This document shows, piece by piece, positions 1 through 8,196 of a stretch of DNA of 46,396 nucleotides. Each line of letters starts with the position of its first letter. Position 1 is the stretch's first letter. The stretch is from contig JAJEDI010000012.1 in the NCBI GenBank assembly GCA_022821585.1, forward strand, positions 1 through 46,396. Reading direction: 5' to 3'. This DNA is from Caldilineaceae bacterium. GTDB taxonomy: Bacteria; Chloroflexota; Anaerolineae; Caldilineales; Caldilineaceae. Position numbers and translations under genes: made by a program. Below the pieces are notes generated by a model. It was not told the origin of the DNA and made no database searches. It saw only the letters and a list, made by a program, of their open reading frames with translations.

Positions 1-75
1 GCCCTCGGCTATCGCCACCTCAGCTTCTCTCAGCTTGTTGATCACCTGCTCCGGCGTATGTCTCTTCTTCGCCAT
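1..75 (-). CDS. IS3-family transposase OrfA, N-terminal fragment (cut by window edge)
   Basis: Reading leftward from the ATG at 75, the 25 visible codons give MAKKRHTPEQVINKLREAEV and continue to the window edge. This is the usual opening of IS3-family OrfA proteins, whose N-terminal helix-turn-helix binds the element's ends. A purine-rich ribosome site (AAAGGGGGAAAG) sits directly before the ATG. The rest of OrfA, and any OrfB with the DDE catalytic core, would lie beyond the left edge, so intactness cannot be judged. The family call is from recognition of the N-terminus only. Confidence 0.75.
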   Translation of the reverse strand, partial: MAKKRHTPEQVINKLREAEVAIAEG

Positions 76-139
76 CTTTCCCCCTTTCTACGGCCCATTA
101 CTAACATTATACCTGGACCAGTTCTTGGGGGGCAGGTCA
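1..139. mobile_element. End of an IS3-family insertion sequence
   Basis: Upstream of the OrfA start, the minus strand reads TGACCTGCCCCCC at 139-127, which resembles the TG-starting, C-rich terminal repeats of IS3-family elements. A TATAAT hexamer lies on the same strand at 111-106, between this end and OrfA. The element boundary is therefore placed near 139. The other end is outside the window, so the inverted repeat and target duplication cannot be checked. Confidence 0.5.
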
Positions 140-1178
140 CCATGCCGGCGAGAAAGCCGCTGCCCTCGCGGAGCTGTCTCTGGCTGAACTGATCGTCCAG
201 GCCAGCGCTGAAGCGTATATGGAGCAGCAGTCAACGCCGGCAGAATGCTGGCCAATGCCGCCGGCTGACCTGGAGGCGGCACATTCATTGCGTTGAAATC
301 GATGTATCTCAGGAGGCCTACGCAAGGAAGCTCCCGAGCCCGGAATCATGGTGCAGGCCTCCATTCACCTGTCCAAAACTTGGTGAGACGCCGCATATCC
401 ACCTTGGCTGATACGGCCACTACTCCTATGCCCTGATGCCGGCGGCGAACGAGGAAAGCGTTCTCGATATCTCCTGAATCACGGAGCCGGTCGTCTACGA
501 AACTGCGCCGCTCCGGGCATCGGGAAAGATCGTCAACCCGTTCCCTTGTCATCTGTAAGTCATGAATCTTCCGCCGCACATGCGCGTTTACCTTGAGGGT
601 GCTGGCGGTGAATGGAAACAGTTGCTGTAAGCGGTCTTCGAGAACCAGCCCCTTTTTTGCGTAATATGGACTGGTCCCAAAGCGTGACCTGGTGGAAACA
701 CCTTCAGCCCTCTTGAGTGCAGAGGAAACCACAGGGCAAAGAAACCTATCATGCAAGATCAAGACAGACTGCGCAGGTACACCTGGAAAAACACCGGGTA
801 AGAGGTCTTACCCCAGTGGACAGACAAAGTACGGGCACTGCACCCAATGCAAAGCCCAACGTGTCCTCCGGTACCCGCCAGGGACGGTAGTGCAGTCCGA
901 CCCCAAAGCCTGTCTTGTGATCTGCCCGAAATCTCCTGATTCCAGAAATCTACAACGATTTCAGGTTTCTACAGGGCCAGTGCCGCCGCCGTTCTTATGG
1001 TTGGATCCAATGGCGAGACCTCGAAACGGGGGGCACATTATCGAAAAGCTTGACGGGTGGATGACGCACTCGTGCGGACAAAAGAGAAGCTCTCGTAAGG
1101 GACGTGCCCTCCCGCTCCCGGGGTTGGAATACGGACACTGCGTCGAGTAAGCGAGCAGGTTGAATTGAAGCAGGGGAC
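140..1178. other. About 1 kb without a supportable gene
   Basis: Reading frames here are short or have composition unlike real proteins, and none matches a family I recognise. On the plus strand one frame from about 141 to 297 gives a plausible Ala/Glu-rich peptide ending at a stop, immediately beside the insertion-sequence end; it may be the tail of a gene broken by the insertion. A 152-codon plus frame (692-1150) and a 138-codon minus frame (346-762) exist, but they overlap on opposite strands near 700 and neither has a ribosome site or recognisable domain. I read the stretch as decayed DNA. Confidence 0.4.
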
Positions 1179-1724
1179 GTGAGCAGGGTGAAGAGGATCT
1201 CAGGCATTGCGGGCTGGATTCTTTTGGGCGCCGTGCTGGGGGGCGCTGTGGTTTACGTGCTGGGGTTGGATGAGCAAGAATTGAGTGAAGCGCCGGTTAC
1301 AGTGACGGCGACTCTGGTTGGTCGAAATGATGCTGTTGGATTGGCGCCGAAGGTGATAGTGAAGAACTATGGCATGGCCATCAGGTCGGGTCCTGGGGCT
1401 GTTTATGAAATTGTTGGAAATGCGCCCATGGAAAGCGAGTATAGGATTGTGGGGCGGAATCAGGCCGGTGATTGGTGGCAGATAGTCTTTGTCGACACTG
1501 AGGGAGAGGAAGCACATGGGTGGTTGTATGCGCCATTTGAGAAAGCTGTGAATGCCGGTGGCGTTGAGGTGGTTGAGGCGCCGCCGACGCCGACGTTGGA
1601 GGTCCCGTTCACAGTTACGCCAGAGCCAACGTTGATTCCAGCGCCGACATTTACGCCAGCCGCAGGTCAGGTCCCAGTGAAGTTTTTGGCGCTGCGCGGA
1701 GCCGCAGGGCGTGGGCATGAGTAG
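1179..1724 (+). CDS. Membrane-anchored SH3-like domain protein
   Basis: 181 residues from a GTG start. The N-terminus has one membrane segment (about residues 8-28, IAGWILLGAVLGGAVVYVLG) that would anchor the protein outside the membrane. Residues about 58-120 look like a bacterial SH3 (SH3b) domain: the string KNYGMAIRSGPGAVYEIVG, then GDWWQIV and HGWLYAPF, matches the usual pattern of these cell-wall or peptide-binding modules. The C-terminal part is a Pro/Thr-rich linker (PTPTL, TPEPTL, PAPTFTP) of the kind common in Chloroflexota surface proteins. CAGGGGAC just upstream may act as the ribosome site, although it is close to the start. The specific ligand is unknown. Confidence 0.7.
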   Translation: MSRVKRISGIAGWILLGAVLGGAVVYVLGLDEQELSEAPVTVTATLVGRNDAVGLAPKVIVKNYGMAIRSGPGAVYEIVGNAPMESEYRIVGRNQAGDWWQIVFVDTEGEEAHGWLYAPFEKAVNAGGVEVVEAPPTPTLEVPFTVTPEPTLIPAPTFTPAAGQVPVKFLALRGAAGRGHE

Positions 1725-2032
1725 AATAGGGAGTGGAAGCTAAGTCAGGGCCAGGATCAACTCAATTGCGGTCTCATTTGAATCGAAGAATTGCTGCGGA
1801 GCCCCCGGAATCGTCGCGATAAACGCCTGCGCCCCTACGGTGCAGAAAATTCAGAAGATCGCCCGGCCGGTTCTCTATGCGCGCAAGCGTGTATCCAGGT
1901 CACTAGCGAGCCTGCGTTTTCCTCCTGAGATCTGAGAAATGGAGAACGGCCAGGAACAGTAGAAAAAGGAGAGGCGGACAAGGATGACCGTCTCGTCTGC
2001 CGGGCGCAAATCCGGAAGGAGGAGATGTAGCG
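1725..2032. other. Intergenic gap with no recognised element
   Basis: This stretch of about 300 bases between the SH3 protein and the small membrane protein pair contains no recognisable gene. The only functional signal I see is the ribosome site GGAGGAG close to its right end, serving the gene that starts at 2033. No convincing sigma-70 promoter was found by eye. Confidence 0.4.
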
Positions 2033-2395
2033 ATGGACAAGCTTATCCGACCTGTAATGTTCAACATAGTCACAATTGCCGCCTTGCTTTTTGCCCTGGT
2101 CCAAATGGTGATCGTCGCGCCGGGGCGCACGACGCCAACAACGACTGAGGCAATTCAGCTACTTGGAGAGCTTGCCCAGGAGAGTGACGCAGTGGACGAA
2201 TCCTTGAGCGTGCGTCTCGCGTCCGATCAGGAGCGACGTCAGTGGTTCAGCAACAGCATGATTGTCACCATGACCATCGCAATTCTGGCCAATGTCATCG
2301 CGAACCATCTCGGCCGCGGGAGACAGAGGATGAACGTTGTCAGGATTCGCCGGCTGGAGGCGGAACTGCATGAATTGCAGTCAAGGAGGTCGTAA
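2033..2395 (+). CDS. Small two-helix membrane protein, first of a tandem pair
   Basis: 120 residues, family not recognised. Two hydrophobic helices are visible (about residues 9-29 and 77-95) separated by an acidic loop containing LSVRLASDQERRQ. A basic, probably coiled-coil tail follows (RIRRLEAELHELQ). The start is supported by GGAGGAG about 9 bases upstream. The next gene, one base downstream, is a clear paralogue with the same layout, so the two are co-transcribed and arose by duplication. They may form a hetero-oligomer in the membrane through the coiled-coil tails; that is inference. Confidence 0.75.
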   Translation: MDKLIRPVMFNIVTIAALLFALVQMVIVAPGRTTPTTTEAIQLLGELAQESDAVDESLSVRLASDQERRQWFSNSMIVTMTIAILANVIANHLGRGRQRMNVVRIRRLEAELHELQSRRS

Positions 2396-2396
2396 A

Positions 2397-2747
2397 GTGA
2401 AGGGCAAACTATTCCAACCCGTACTGTTCAACTTGATAACGATCGCGGCGATGCTGTTCTCACTTTTCCAGCTGGTGGCGGTGTCGCAAAGAACGGCAAC
2501 GAATGAGGTCATCGAACTGTTTGAGGTGCTTGCCGCAGAGGGCGGCATCGAGGATGCAACGTTGAGCGTGCGTCTTGCCGCCGAGCAGGACCAGCGTCTA
2601 CGCTTAGCCAACTATATCCTGGCGACGCTGATGATTGCGATCCTGGCCAATGTTGTCGCGAACTATATCGGCAGAGGACGGCATCATGCCAATACTGCAA
2701 GGATTCGTGAGCTGGAGGCGGAGATACGCGGAATGCGATGGCGTTAG
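2397..2747 (+). CDS. Small two-helix membrane protein, second of a tandem pair
   Basis: 116 residues from a GTG start chosen because AAGGAGG lies at 2383-2389 and because the N-terminus then aligns with its neighbour (QPVLFNLITIAAMLF against RPVMFNIVTIAALLF). The frame is open further upstream to an ATG at 2337, but that extension overlaps the first gene and has no counterpart in it. Shared features with the paralogue are the loop LSVRLAAEQDQR, the second helix MIAILANVVANYIGRGR and the tail RIRELEAEIRGM. The pair has diverged mostly in the first loop. Function is unknown. Confidence 0.75.
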   Translation: MKGKLFQPVLFNLITIAAMLFSLFQLVAVSQRTATNEVIELFEVLAAEGGIEDATLSVRLAAEQDQRLRLANYILATLMIAILANVVANYIGRGRHHANTARIRELEAEIRGMRWR

Positions 2748-2949
2748 CGCCATCGGCCTGAACCAGACCTGTTAGCACACATTAGGTTGGGATCCAGTTT
2801 TTGGGTCCAAGCTCATGGGTGCATCCCAGATTGGGATTGGGAACAGTCGGGTGGGGAATCAGTGCCGGCAGTGGCTGGAATTGTTAACCGTCTTTTGGCG
2901 AGACGCAGTGCAGGCGCCAGGCATGGCCGTCCGGTGGAGTCCGTCAGTT

Positions 2950-3178
2950 GGGGAGGGTGCGAGGGCAGGCACAAGGCCGGCGCCTATGGGGATTTGATGG
3001 GACTGGCGGGACGTGGTCTGGCCGGACACTTTCGATCGGGCACCAGTCACCGATGTCGGCACACGGTCGACGAGGCATGTTGTTGGCCGGGGGCGTTGCG
3101 GGGGCGGAGCCCCCGCACAAGGGAGGCCGCTTGCGGCCGACCGCCCAACTGCAGCAGTCAGTAGTCGGTGGTCAGTGA
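2950..3178. repeat. Dispersed hairpin-rich repeat, copy A
   Basis: This sequence recurs at about 39121-39350. Bases 3072-3126 are identical to 39240-39294 (55 of 55). The core carries a perfect 8-bp hairpin, GCGGGGGC/GCCCCCGC at 3098-3116, followed by a second stem GGCCGC/GCGGCC at 3125-3138. In the other copy the second stem is GGGCGC/GCGCCC, so one base pair has changed on both sides. The left part holds a degenerate GGGCAGGCACAAGGCC palindrome and the right part a GTGGTCA-type repeat. The copy fills most of the 528-bp gap between the small membrane protein and the sugar permease; open frames inside it are repeat sequence, not genes. Confidence 0.8.
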
Positions 3179-3275
3179 ATACAGCGGCGCGGGGGAGCAG
3201 GCACGGGTCTCTGGGTCGACTTCTATTGTTGTCCACGTGGGTACTGATATCGGATAGGGCGGTTGGAGAAGGGAT

Positions 3276-4151
3276 CTAGCCTTTGAGGCCGCTGATGGCG
3301 ATTCCCTGGATGAAGTAGCGTTGGGCGACGAAGAAGACGAAGATGACGGGGATGATCATCATGGTTGAGGCGGCCATGAGGAGGTCCCAGCGTGTGCGGC
3401 CGGCGAAGGCGGTGCGGAACATGGCGAGGCCGAGGGCGACGGTGAATTTGTTGGGGTCCTTGGCGAGGTAGAGGAGGGGGCCCATGAAGTCGTTCCAGGT
3501 GCCGATGAAGGTGAAGATGGCGATGGTGGCAAGGGCGGGCTTGGCGAGGGGGAGCATGATGCGCCAGTAGATAGTGATTTCGCTGGCTCCGTCGATGTAG
3601 GCGGCGTCTGCGAGTTCGGCGGGGAGGGTGCGGAAGAACTGGCGCAGTAGGAAGATGTTGAAGGCGCCGCCGCCGAAGAAGAAGGGCACGGTGAGAGGGA
3701 GGATGGTGTTGACCCAGCCGATGCGGCTGAAGATGACGAACTGGGGGATCATGGTGACGATGCCGGGCAGCATGACAGTGGCGAGCAGGATGGCGAACCA
3801 GACGTTGCGGCCTGGAAAGTCGATGCGGGCAAAGCCGTAAGCGCAGAAGGAGGCGGAGACGAGTACGGCGACCTCGTTCAGCAGCAGGATTACCAAGGTG
3901 TTGCGGACGTAGATTGCAAAGGGCCTGGTTGTCCAGGCGTCGACATAGTTGCTGAATTGGGGGGGATTGGGAATCCATTCGGGTGGGTAGCGAAAGATGG
4001 CGAGCTCGGTTTTAAGGGAGCTGGACATGAGCCAGAGAAAGGGCAGGAACATGACGCAGGCGCCGACGAGCAGGACGGTCCAGACGAAGATGCGCCAGAA
4101 GCGTTCGTTGTCCAGGAGCTGGGTTGGGGTGGTAGGTGTCGATGCGCTCAT
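3276..4151 (-). CDS. Carbohydrate ABC transporter permease, MalG type
   Basis: 291 residues, the usual length for MalG/CUT1 inner permeases, with six predicted membrane helices. The cytoplasmic EAA loop that docks the ATPase is visible near residues 190-215 ([20 protein letters not shown] followed by LPLAKPAL). The protein ends in AISGLKG, typical for this family. It is the last gene of an operon read leftward: binding protein, MalF-type permease, this gene. No ATPase gene lies next to it, so it probably borrows a shared MsmK/MalK-type ATPase encoded elsewhere. The substrate is an unidentified sugar or oligosaccharide. Confidence 0.9.
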   Translation of the reverse strand: MSASTPTTPTQLLDNERFWRIFVWTVLLVGACVMFLPFLWLMSSSLKTELAIFRYPPEWIPNPPQFSNYVDAWTTRPFAIYVRNTLVILLLNEVAVLVSASFCAYGFARIDFPGRNVWFAILLATVMLPGIVTMIPQFVIFSRIGWVNTILPLTVPFFFGGGAFNIFLLRQFFRTLPAELADAAYIDGASEITIYWRIMLPLAKPALATIAIFTFIGTWNDFMGPLLYLAKDPNKFTVALGLAMFRTAFAGRTRWDLLMAASTMMIIPVIFVFFVAQRYFIQGIAISGLKG

Positions 4152-4229
4152 CAGGGATCAGTTGTTTCTTGCTACGGTTTCGATTCGGTGTGTGCGCGGG
4201 TGGTCCGGGCAGACGGTGGAGGCAGACGG

Positions 4230-5153
4230 CTAACTGCCGACATCTTCGTAGTAGACATAGCGGCCGACGTATTTGAAGACGAGCAGAGTGAGTGCAAAGA
4301 TGAGGAAGAATAGGACCCACGCCAACAGGGAGGCGTAGCCCATGTCGAAGTACTGGAGGCCGTTGCGATAGATGTACAGGACGTAGAACAGGGTGGCGTG
4401 CTGCGGGCCGCCGCCGGTGATGAGGAAGCCGGCGGTGAAAATTTGGAAGGAGCCAATGATGCCGATGATGAGATTAAAAAAGATCACGGGTGACATGAGG
4501 GGGATAGTCACATTGACGAGACTGGCCCAGCGACCGGCGCCGTCGATTTCGGCGGCTTCATAGAGGGACTGGGGGATGCCCTGGAGGCCGGCGAGGTAGA
4601 TGACCATGGTGGCGCCGAGGGCCCAGAGGCTCATCAGGATGATAGCAGGCATGGCCCATTCGGGCTCCTGGAGCCAGGCGATTTTGGGGAGGCCGATGGC
4701 GTCGAGGAGGGCGTTGAGAAGGCCGAATTCGGTATTGAGAACGAAGCTCCACAGGACAGCGTTGGCAACGGCAGGTACGATGCTGGGCAGGTAGTAGATG
4801 GTGCGAAAGACGGCGATGCTGCGGGTCTTGAAGTTCATGAGGAGGGCGAGGAAAAAGCTCAGGACCAGACCGACGGGCACGGAGACGAGGGAGAAGTAGG
4901 CGGTCACCTTGAGGGACTGGTAGAAGAGATCGTCGGCGAACATTTTTTTGAAGTTGCCGAGGCCGATGAAGAAGGGGGGCCGGATCATGTTCCAGTCGAA
5001 CATGGTGAGCCAAGCGGCGACGAGGGCGGGGCCGACAAAGAAGAGGAAGAAGCCGAAGATGAAGGGTGAGATGAAGAAATAGCCGGTAAGGGCGCGGCGC
5101 GCGCGGCGGGTGCGGGGCCAGGGCAATCTGCTCCTTTGTGCGTCTACTGCCAT
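4230..5153 (-). CDS. Carbohydrate ABC transporter permease, MalF type
   Basis: 307 residues with six predicted membrane helices, beginning with a basic N-terminus and then [20 protein letters not shown], typical for the MalF/UgpA side of CUT1 importers. The EAA motif is [20 protein letters not shown] followed by TIPLMSP (about residues 215-240). It forms the channel with the MalG-type protein encoded just downstream and receives sugar from the lipoprotein encoded upstream. A 14-bp perfect stem lies between the binding-protein gene and this start, which probably sets different expression levels for the two. Confidence 0.9.
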   Translation of the reverse strand: MAVDAQRSRLPWPRTRRARRALTGYFFISPFIFGFFLFFVGPALVAAWLTMFDWNMIRPPFFIGLGNFKKMFADDLFYQSLKVTAYFSLVSVPVGLVLSFFLALLMNFKTRSIAVFRTIYYLPSIVPAVANAVLWSFVLNTEFGLLNALLDAIGLPKIAWLQEPEWAMPAIILMSLWALGATMVIYLAGLQGIPQSLYEAAEIDGAGRWASLVNVTIPLMSPVIFFNLIIGIIGSFQIFTAGFLITGGGPQHATLFYVLYIYRNGLQYFDMGYASLLAWVLFFLIFALTLLVFKYVGRYVYYEDVGS

Positions 5154-5168
5154 GACAGTTCTCCGCGA

Positions 5169-5219
5169 AGCTGGCTACAGGCGCCCTTGGGGGGCGTAGC
5201 GGTCTGCCTGTAGCCAGCT
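5169..5219 (-). promoter_or_regulatory. Intercistronic stem-loop between binding protein and permease
   Basis: AGCTGGCTACAGGC (5169-5182) pairs perfectly with GCCTGTAGCCAGCT (5206-5219), a 14-bp stem with a 23-base loop that can itself fold (GCGCCC against GGGCGT). It lies in the 167-base spacer of a transporter operon, after the binding-protein stop and before the first permease start. Such stems, as in malE-malF, protect upstream message and lower permease expression; applying that here is inference. No run of U follows, so a complete terminator is unlikely. Confidence 0.75.
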
Positions 5220-5320
5220 CTGTTGCACTTCTTACGGGTCAGGAGGGCGGCTGGAAGGCGTGAAGGACGCTTGCGCTGTCCTGCCCCATATCCTCTGATC
5301 CTGCTGAGGGAGAGCGCCGA

Positions 5321-6724
5321 CTAGGAGGTTGGGCGCGCCTGCTCGGTCTCCATGATCTGGTTGGCTTCGGCGACGGCCGCGGGCAGTACGTCCTCCGCGC
5401 GTGCTTCGCCGTTGAAGATCTGGCTGAAGACCGGGTTGATGGCGGTCTCGGCGGCCTTTACATAACCGACGGGCATAGTGAGGTAGTGGCCGTAGTTGGG
5501 CGCATATTCGGTTACGATCAGTTCGTAGCCGGGCGGGTGCTCGGGCTCAACACACCAGTCGGCGATCGACTCTTCGGTCATGAGCGCGTTCTGGCTGGGG
5601 AGCCAGAGGCCGGAGCGACAGTAGCGTTCCTGGTACCAGGATGAAGAGAGGAAACGGATCAGCTCCCAAGCCTCATCCGGATTCTCGGCATCTTTGACGA
5701 CGGTGACGAGGTGGGCCTGCATGTCGGTACCGGGGCGCTGCATTGCGGGCAGGACGGCGGTGCCGATGCCGCCTTCGATCCCCCAACTCCAGGAGAGGGC
5801 CCAAGAGCCGTCCACCTGGAGGGCGACCTTTTTGGTTTCGAGGAGCTGGGTACCGCCCATGCCGAGGGCCTGCAGGGCCTCGGTGCGGGGCATTACGCCG
5901 TGGGCGAGGCGGAGGTCGGCGATATTCTGCAGGGCCTGAATTGCTTCGGGGCTGTCGAGAACGATCTTTTCGGACTCGGCGTCGATCCAGTCTGAGCCGT
6001 TGGACTGGACGGCGGCATGAAGTGGGATCCACCAGGTGGGCCAGTTGACGCCCCAACGTTCCATGTTGTTGGGGTCGAAGTCGGTGTCGCCGGGGTGGTT
6101 GCCATTGACGTCGACGGTCAGCTCGGTGGCGATGGCGAGAAAGTCGTCCCAGCCCCAGGCCTCTTCGGGGTCGTTGCTGGGGGGTTCCACGCCGAGCTCT
6201 TCAAAGAGGGAGACGTTGTAGTAGAAGTGGGGGGCGACCCAGCAGGAGCCGATGCCGTAGCTTTCACCCTGGTAGACCTGGCGGTCATCTTCCTGGGGTT
6301 GGATCCAGTAGTCGGGGGCGGAGAATTCGGGATCGGCTTCGATGTAGGAAGTGATGGGCAGGAGGAGTCCAAGGTGGGCGAAGGTGCGGTAGACGTCGCT
6401 CTCGACGCGGGAGGTGTCGGGCGGTGTACCGGCCACGACCAGGGCCATGAGCTGCTCGAGGCGGGAAGTGCCCTGGGCCTGCTGTACCAAAACCCACTCG
6501 ATGTTCGGATTCTCGTCGTGGAATAGCTCCTGCTCTTCGGGAATGAGATCGGGGCTGCCGGGCATGCCGAGGAACTCGATCTGGACGCGTTCGGCGGCCG
6601 GTTGTTCTTCACTCATCTCCCCAGTCGCGGCCGGTGCGGCAGGTTGACAAGCGGCCAGGGCTGCCGTACCGAGGGCGGCGCCGGAGAAGTGCAGGAATCG
6701 TCGTCGGCTGAGCTGCTGATTCAT
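5321..6724 (-). CDS. Sugar-binding lipoprotein of a CUT1 ABC transporter
   Basis: 467 residues, the normal size for family 1 extracellular solute-binding proteins. The N-terminus has a twin-arginine pattern (SRRRFLHFSGAALG) and a lipobox ending at Cys about residue 26 (ALAAC), so the protein is probably exported folded by Tat and lipid-anchored outside the membrane. The Ala/Pro/Glu-rich stretch after the Cys is a flexible tether. The mature part has the familiar order of the family, with IEFLGMPG, then GTPPDTSRVESD, and a tryptophan-rich middle that would contact sugar. AAGGAG seven bases before the ATG and an upstream TATAAT support the start. It heads the operon with the two permeases. Confidence 0.92.
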   Translation of the reverse strand: MNQQLSRRRFLHFSGAALGTAALAACQPAAPAATGEMSEEQPAAERVQIEFLGMPGSPDLIPEEQELFHDENPNIEWVLVQQAQGTSRLEQLMALVVAGTPPDTSRVESDVYRTFAHLGLLLPITSYIEADPEFSAPDYWIQPQEDDRQVYQGESYGIGSCWVAPHFYYNVSLFEELGVEPPSNDPEEAWGWDDFLAIATELTVDVNGNHPGDTDFDPNNMERWGVNWPTWWIPLHAAVQSNGSDWIDAESEKIVLDSPEAIQALQNIADLRLAHGVMPRTEALQALGMGGTQLLETKKVALQVDGSWALSWSWGIEGGIGTAVLPAMQRPGTDMQAHLVTVVKDAENPDEAWELIRFLSSSWYQERYCRSGLWLPSQNALMTEESIADWCVEPEHPPGYELIVTEYAPNYGHYLTMPVGYVKAAETAINPVFSQIFNGEARAEDVLPAAVAEANQIMETEQARPTS

Positions 6725-6801
6725 AGATCGTCTCCTTGAAAGCTGCTGTGCTGAATCGACTGTGGTGAGAGTTTGGCGTGTTAGGTTGGGGTTGCGGTGG
6801 G

Positions 6802-6831
6802 ATTATACAACATGGAAAGACAGGTCCACAA
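6802..6831 (-). promoter_or_regulatory. Sigma-70-type promoter for the sugar transporter operon
   Basis: On the minus strand a perfect TATAAT (6807-6802) is preceded by TTGTGG (6831-6826) with an 18-base spacer. The -35 box is only half consensus. The predicted transcript start is near 6795, giving a leader of about 70 bases before the binding-protein ATG at 6724. Confidence 0.55.
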
Positions 6832-6920
6832 GGTTTGAAAAGAGACTGGGTGCCAGGAATTGGACAGCATGGGTTGGGCGGCAGGCAGTGCAACAGTCCA
6901 ATAGGGAGTGGTCGGAAAGG

Positions 6921-6949
6921 TTGCCAAAGGGCGCTTCCTCCGGTACGAT
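6921..6949 (+). promoter_or_regulatory. Sigma-70-type promoter for the metallophosphoesterase
   Basis: TTGCCA at 6921-6926 and TACGAT at 6944-6949 are separated by 17 bases. Five of six and four of six positions match consensus. Transcription would begin near 6956, about 60 bases before the ATG at 7016, and AGGAGG at 6998-7003 lies in the leader. This promoter is divergent from the one for the sugar transporter operon. Confidence 0.5.
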
Positions 6950-7015
6950 TGGTTTTTCGTTCCGGGTGTGGACAGGTAGTTGCCGACTGCGGTCTCCAGG
7001 AGGTCAGAGGCAGGA

Positions 7016-8188
7016 ATGATTGCAGGTACAGAGCGAAGCGGAGAAGCCGGAAGAGGCCTGAAAGGCGGCCGTCCTGCTCTTGTCGAAGCTGGTCTGAGAG
7101 ATGGAGGAGGAGGGCGGCGCGCACCTGTACTGTGGGCGGGGCTGGGGGCAGTAGCCGGGCTGGGCGCGGCTCTTGGCGGTTACGCGTTTCTGTATGAGCC
7201 ATTTGACGTGCGAACAGAGAGGCTGGCGGTGCGGCTGCTGCGGGACAAGGCGGGGGTGCCGGGAGAGGGGTTGAACATCCTTCATCTTTCGGACACGCAT
7301 TTTCGAGGGGCGGACCGCCGTGAGCATGCGAAGATCGAGCAGGTGCGACGGGCGACGGCGGGCGAAGAGATCGATCTGCTGATTCATACGGGCGATTTTC
7401 TGCACAGGGACAGCGGACTGGACAATGTTCTGGCGCTGATCGACAGCATTCCCAAGCCCCGCCTGGGGGCCTATGCGGTTACGGGCAATCATGACCATGT
7501 CTTTTATAACTTGAGAAGGGCGCCGCTATACTCATGGCAGCTATTCCGAGCGCGGGAGGCGGCAAACGGCGCTGGAAATGGCGCCCGTTACTCTGCGGAG
7601 AATGCGAAATTCAGTATTGCAGGTCTTGGCGATCTGTATCGCTTTGGGCGGTACCTGCTTTCGAACCGCTTTGACGGTGAGCCGGCCGGTGTGAATGACA
7701 TAGGGCGTTTACGCCGTGAGTTGGAGGAGCGGGGCATGCATTTCCTGGACAACCGGTCAGTGCGATTGGGTGGGACGGGCGTCTACCTGGCCGGCATCGA
7801 GGACTTGATGGAAGGCCAGCCGGACCTGCACGAAAGTCTGGCGAGCGTGCCCCAGGACGCGCCCACGGTACTGCTGTCGCACAATCCGGACATCGTCGAG
7901 GCTACGGAGGCCGATCGCGCGGACCTAATTTTGTCCGGTCACACGCACGGTGGGCAGATCGTTCTGCCGCTCATTGGCCCCACATACACGCAGACTGAGC
8001 AGTTGTCGCGCGGTGAAGCTTCGGGTTACACGCGACGGGGCAGGACGCAGGTCTATGTGCATCGCGGGTTGGGAGAGGGCGTCCCGGTACGATTCGGCGC
8101 GCCGCCGCATGTCACTTTTATCCGGCTACTACCGGCGCGACCGCGGTCCTCCGGTGAGGGAGCTGACCGGAACGGTAGCAGGAGATGA
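7016..8188 (+). CDS. Membrane-anchored metallophosphoesterase (YkuE-like)
   Basis: 390 residues from the ATG at 7016, preferred over a TTG at 6980 because AGGAGG lies just upstream of the ATG. One membrane helix at about residues 37-60 places the catalytic domain outside. All calcineurin-like metal-site motifs are present: LSDTHF (about 91-96), HTGDF (124-128), GNHDH (157-161), LSHNPD (287-292) and SGHTHGGQ (307-314). The order and the final HRGLGEGVPVRFGAPP block are those of the YkuE/YaeI group, proposed to act on phospholipid-type or UDP-lipid phosphoesters at the membrane. The true substrate here is unknown. The gene converges on the RodZ-like gene with an 8-base gap. Confidence 0.9.
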   Translation: MIAGTERSGEAGRGLKGGRPALVEAGLRDGGGGRRAPVLWAGLGAVAGLGAALGGYAFLYEPFDVRTERLAVRLLRDKAGVPGEGLNILHLSDTHFRGADRREHAKIEQVRRATAGEEIDLLIHTGDFLHRDSGLDNVLALIDSIPKPRLGAYAVTGNHDHVFYNLRRAPLYSWQLFRAREAANGAGNGARYSAENAKFSIAGLGDLYRFGRYLLSNRFDGEPAGVNDIGRLRRELEERGMHFLDNRSVRLGGTGVYLAGIEDLMEGQPDLHESLASVPQDAPTVLLSHNPDIVEATEADRADLILSGHTHGGQIVLPLIGPTYTQTEQLSRGEASGYTRRGRTQVYVHRGLGEGVPVRFGAPPHVTFIRLLPARPRSSGEGADRNGSRR

Positions 8189-8196
8189 TTGGCCTG

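Noticed and set aside
692..1150. 152-codon plus-strand frame
   Set aside because: No ribosome site, odd composition, no recognisable domain, and it overlaps an opposite-strand frame of equal quality.
2787..3164. Several overlapping frames of 60-125 codons
   Set aside because: They run through the dispersed repeat that recurs at 39121-39350; their sequence reflects the repeat and not a protein.
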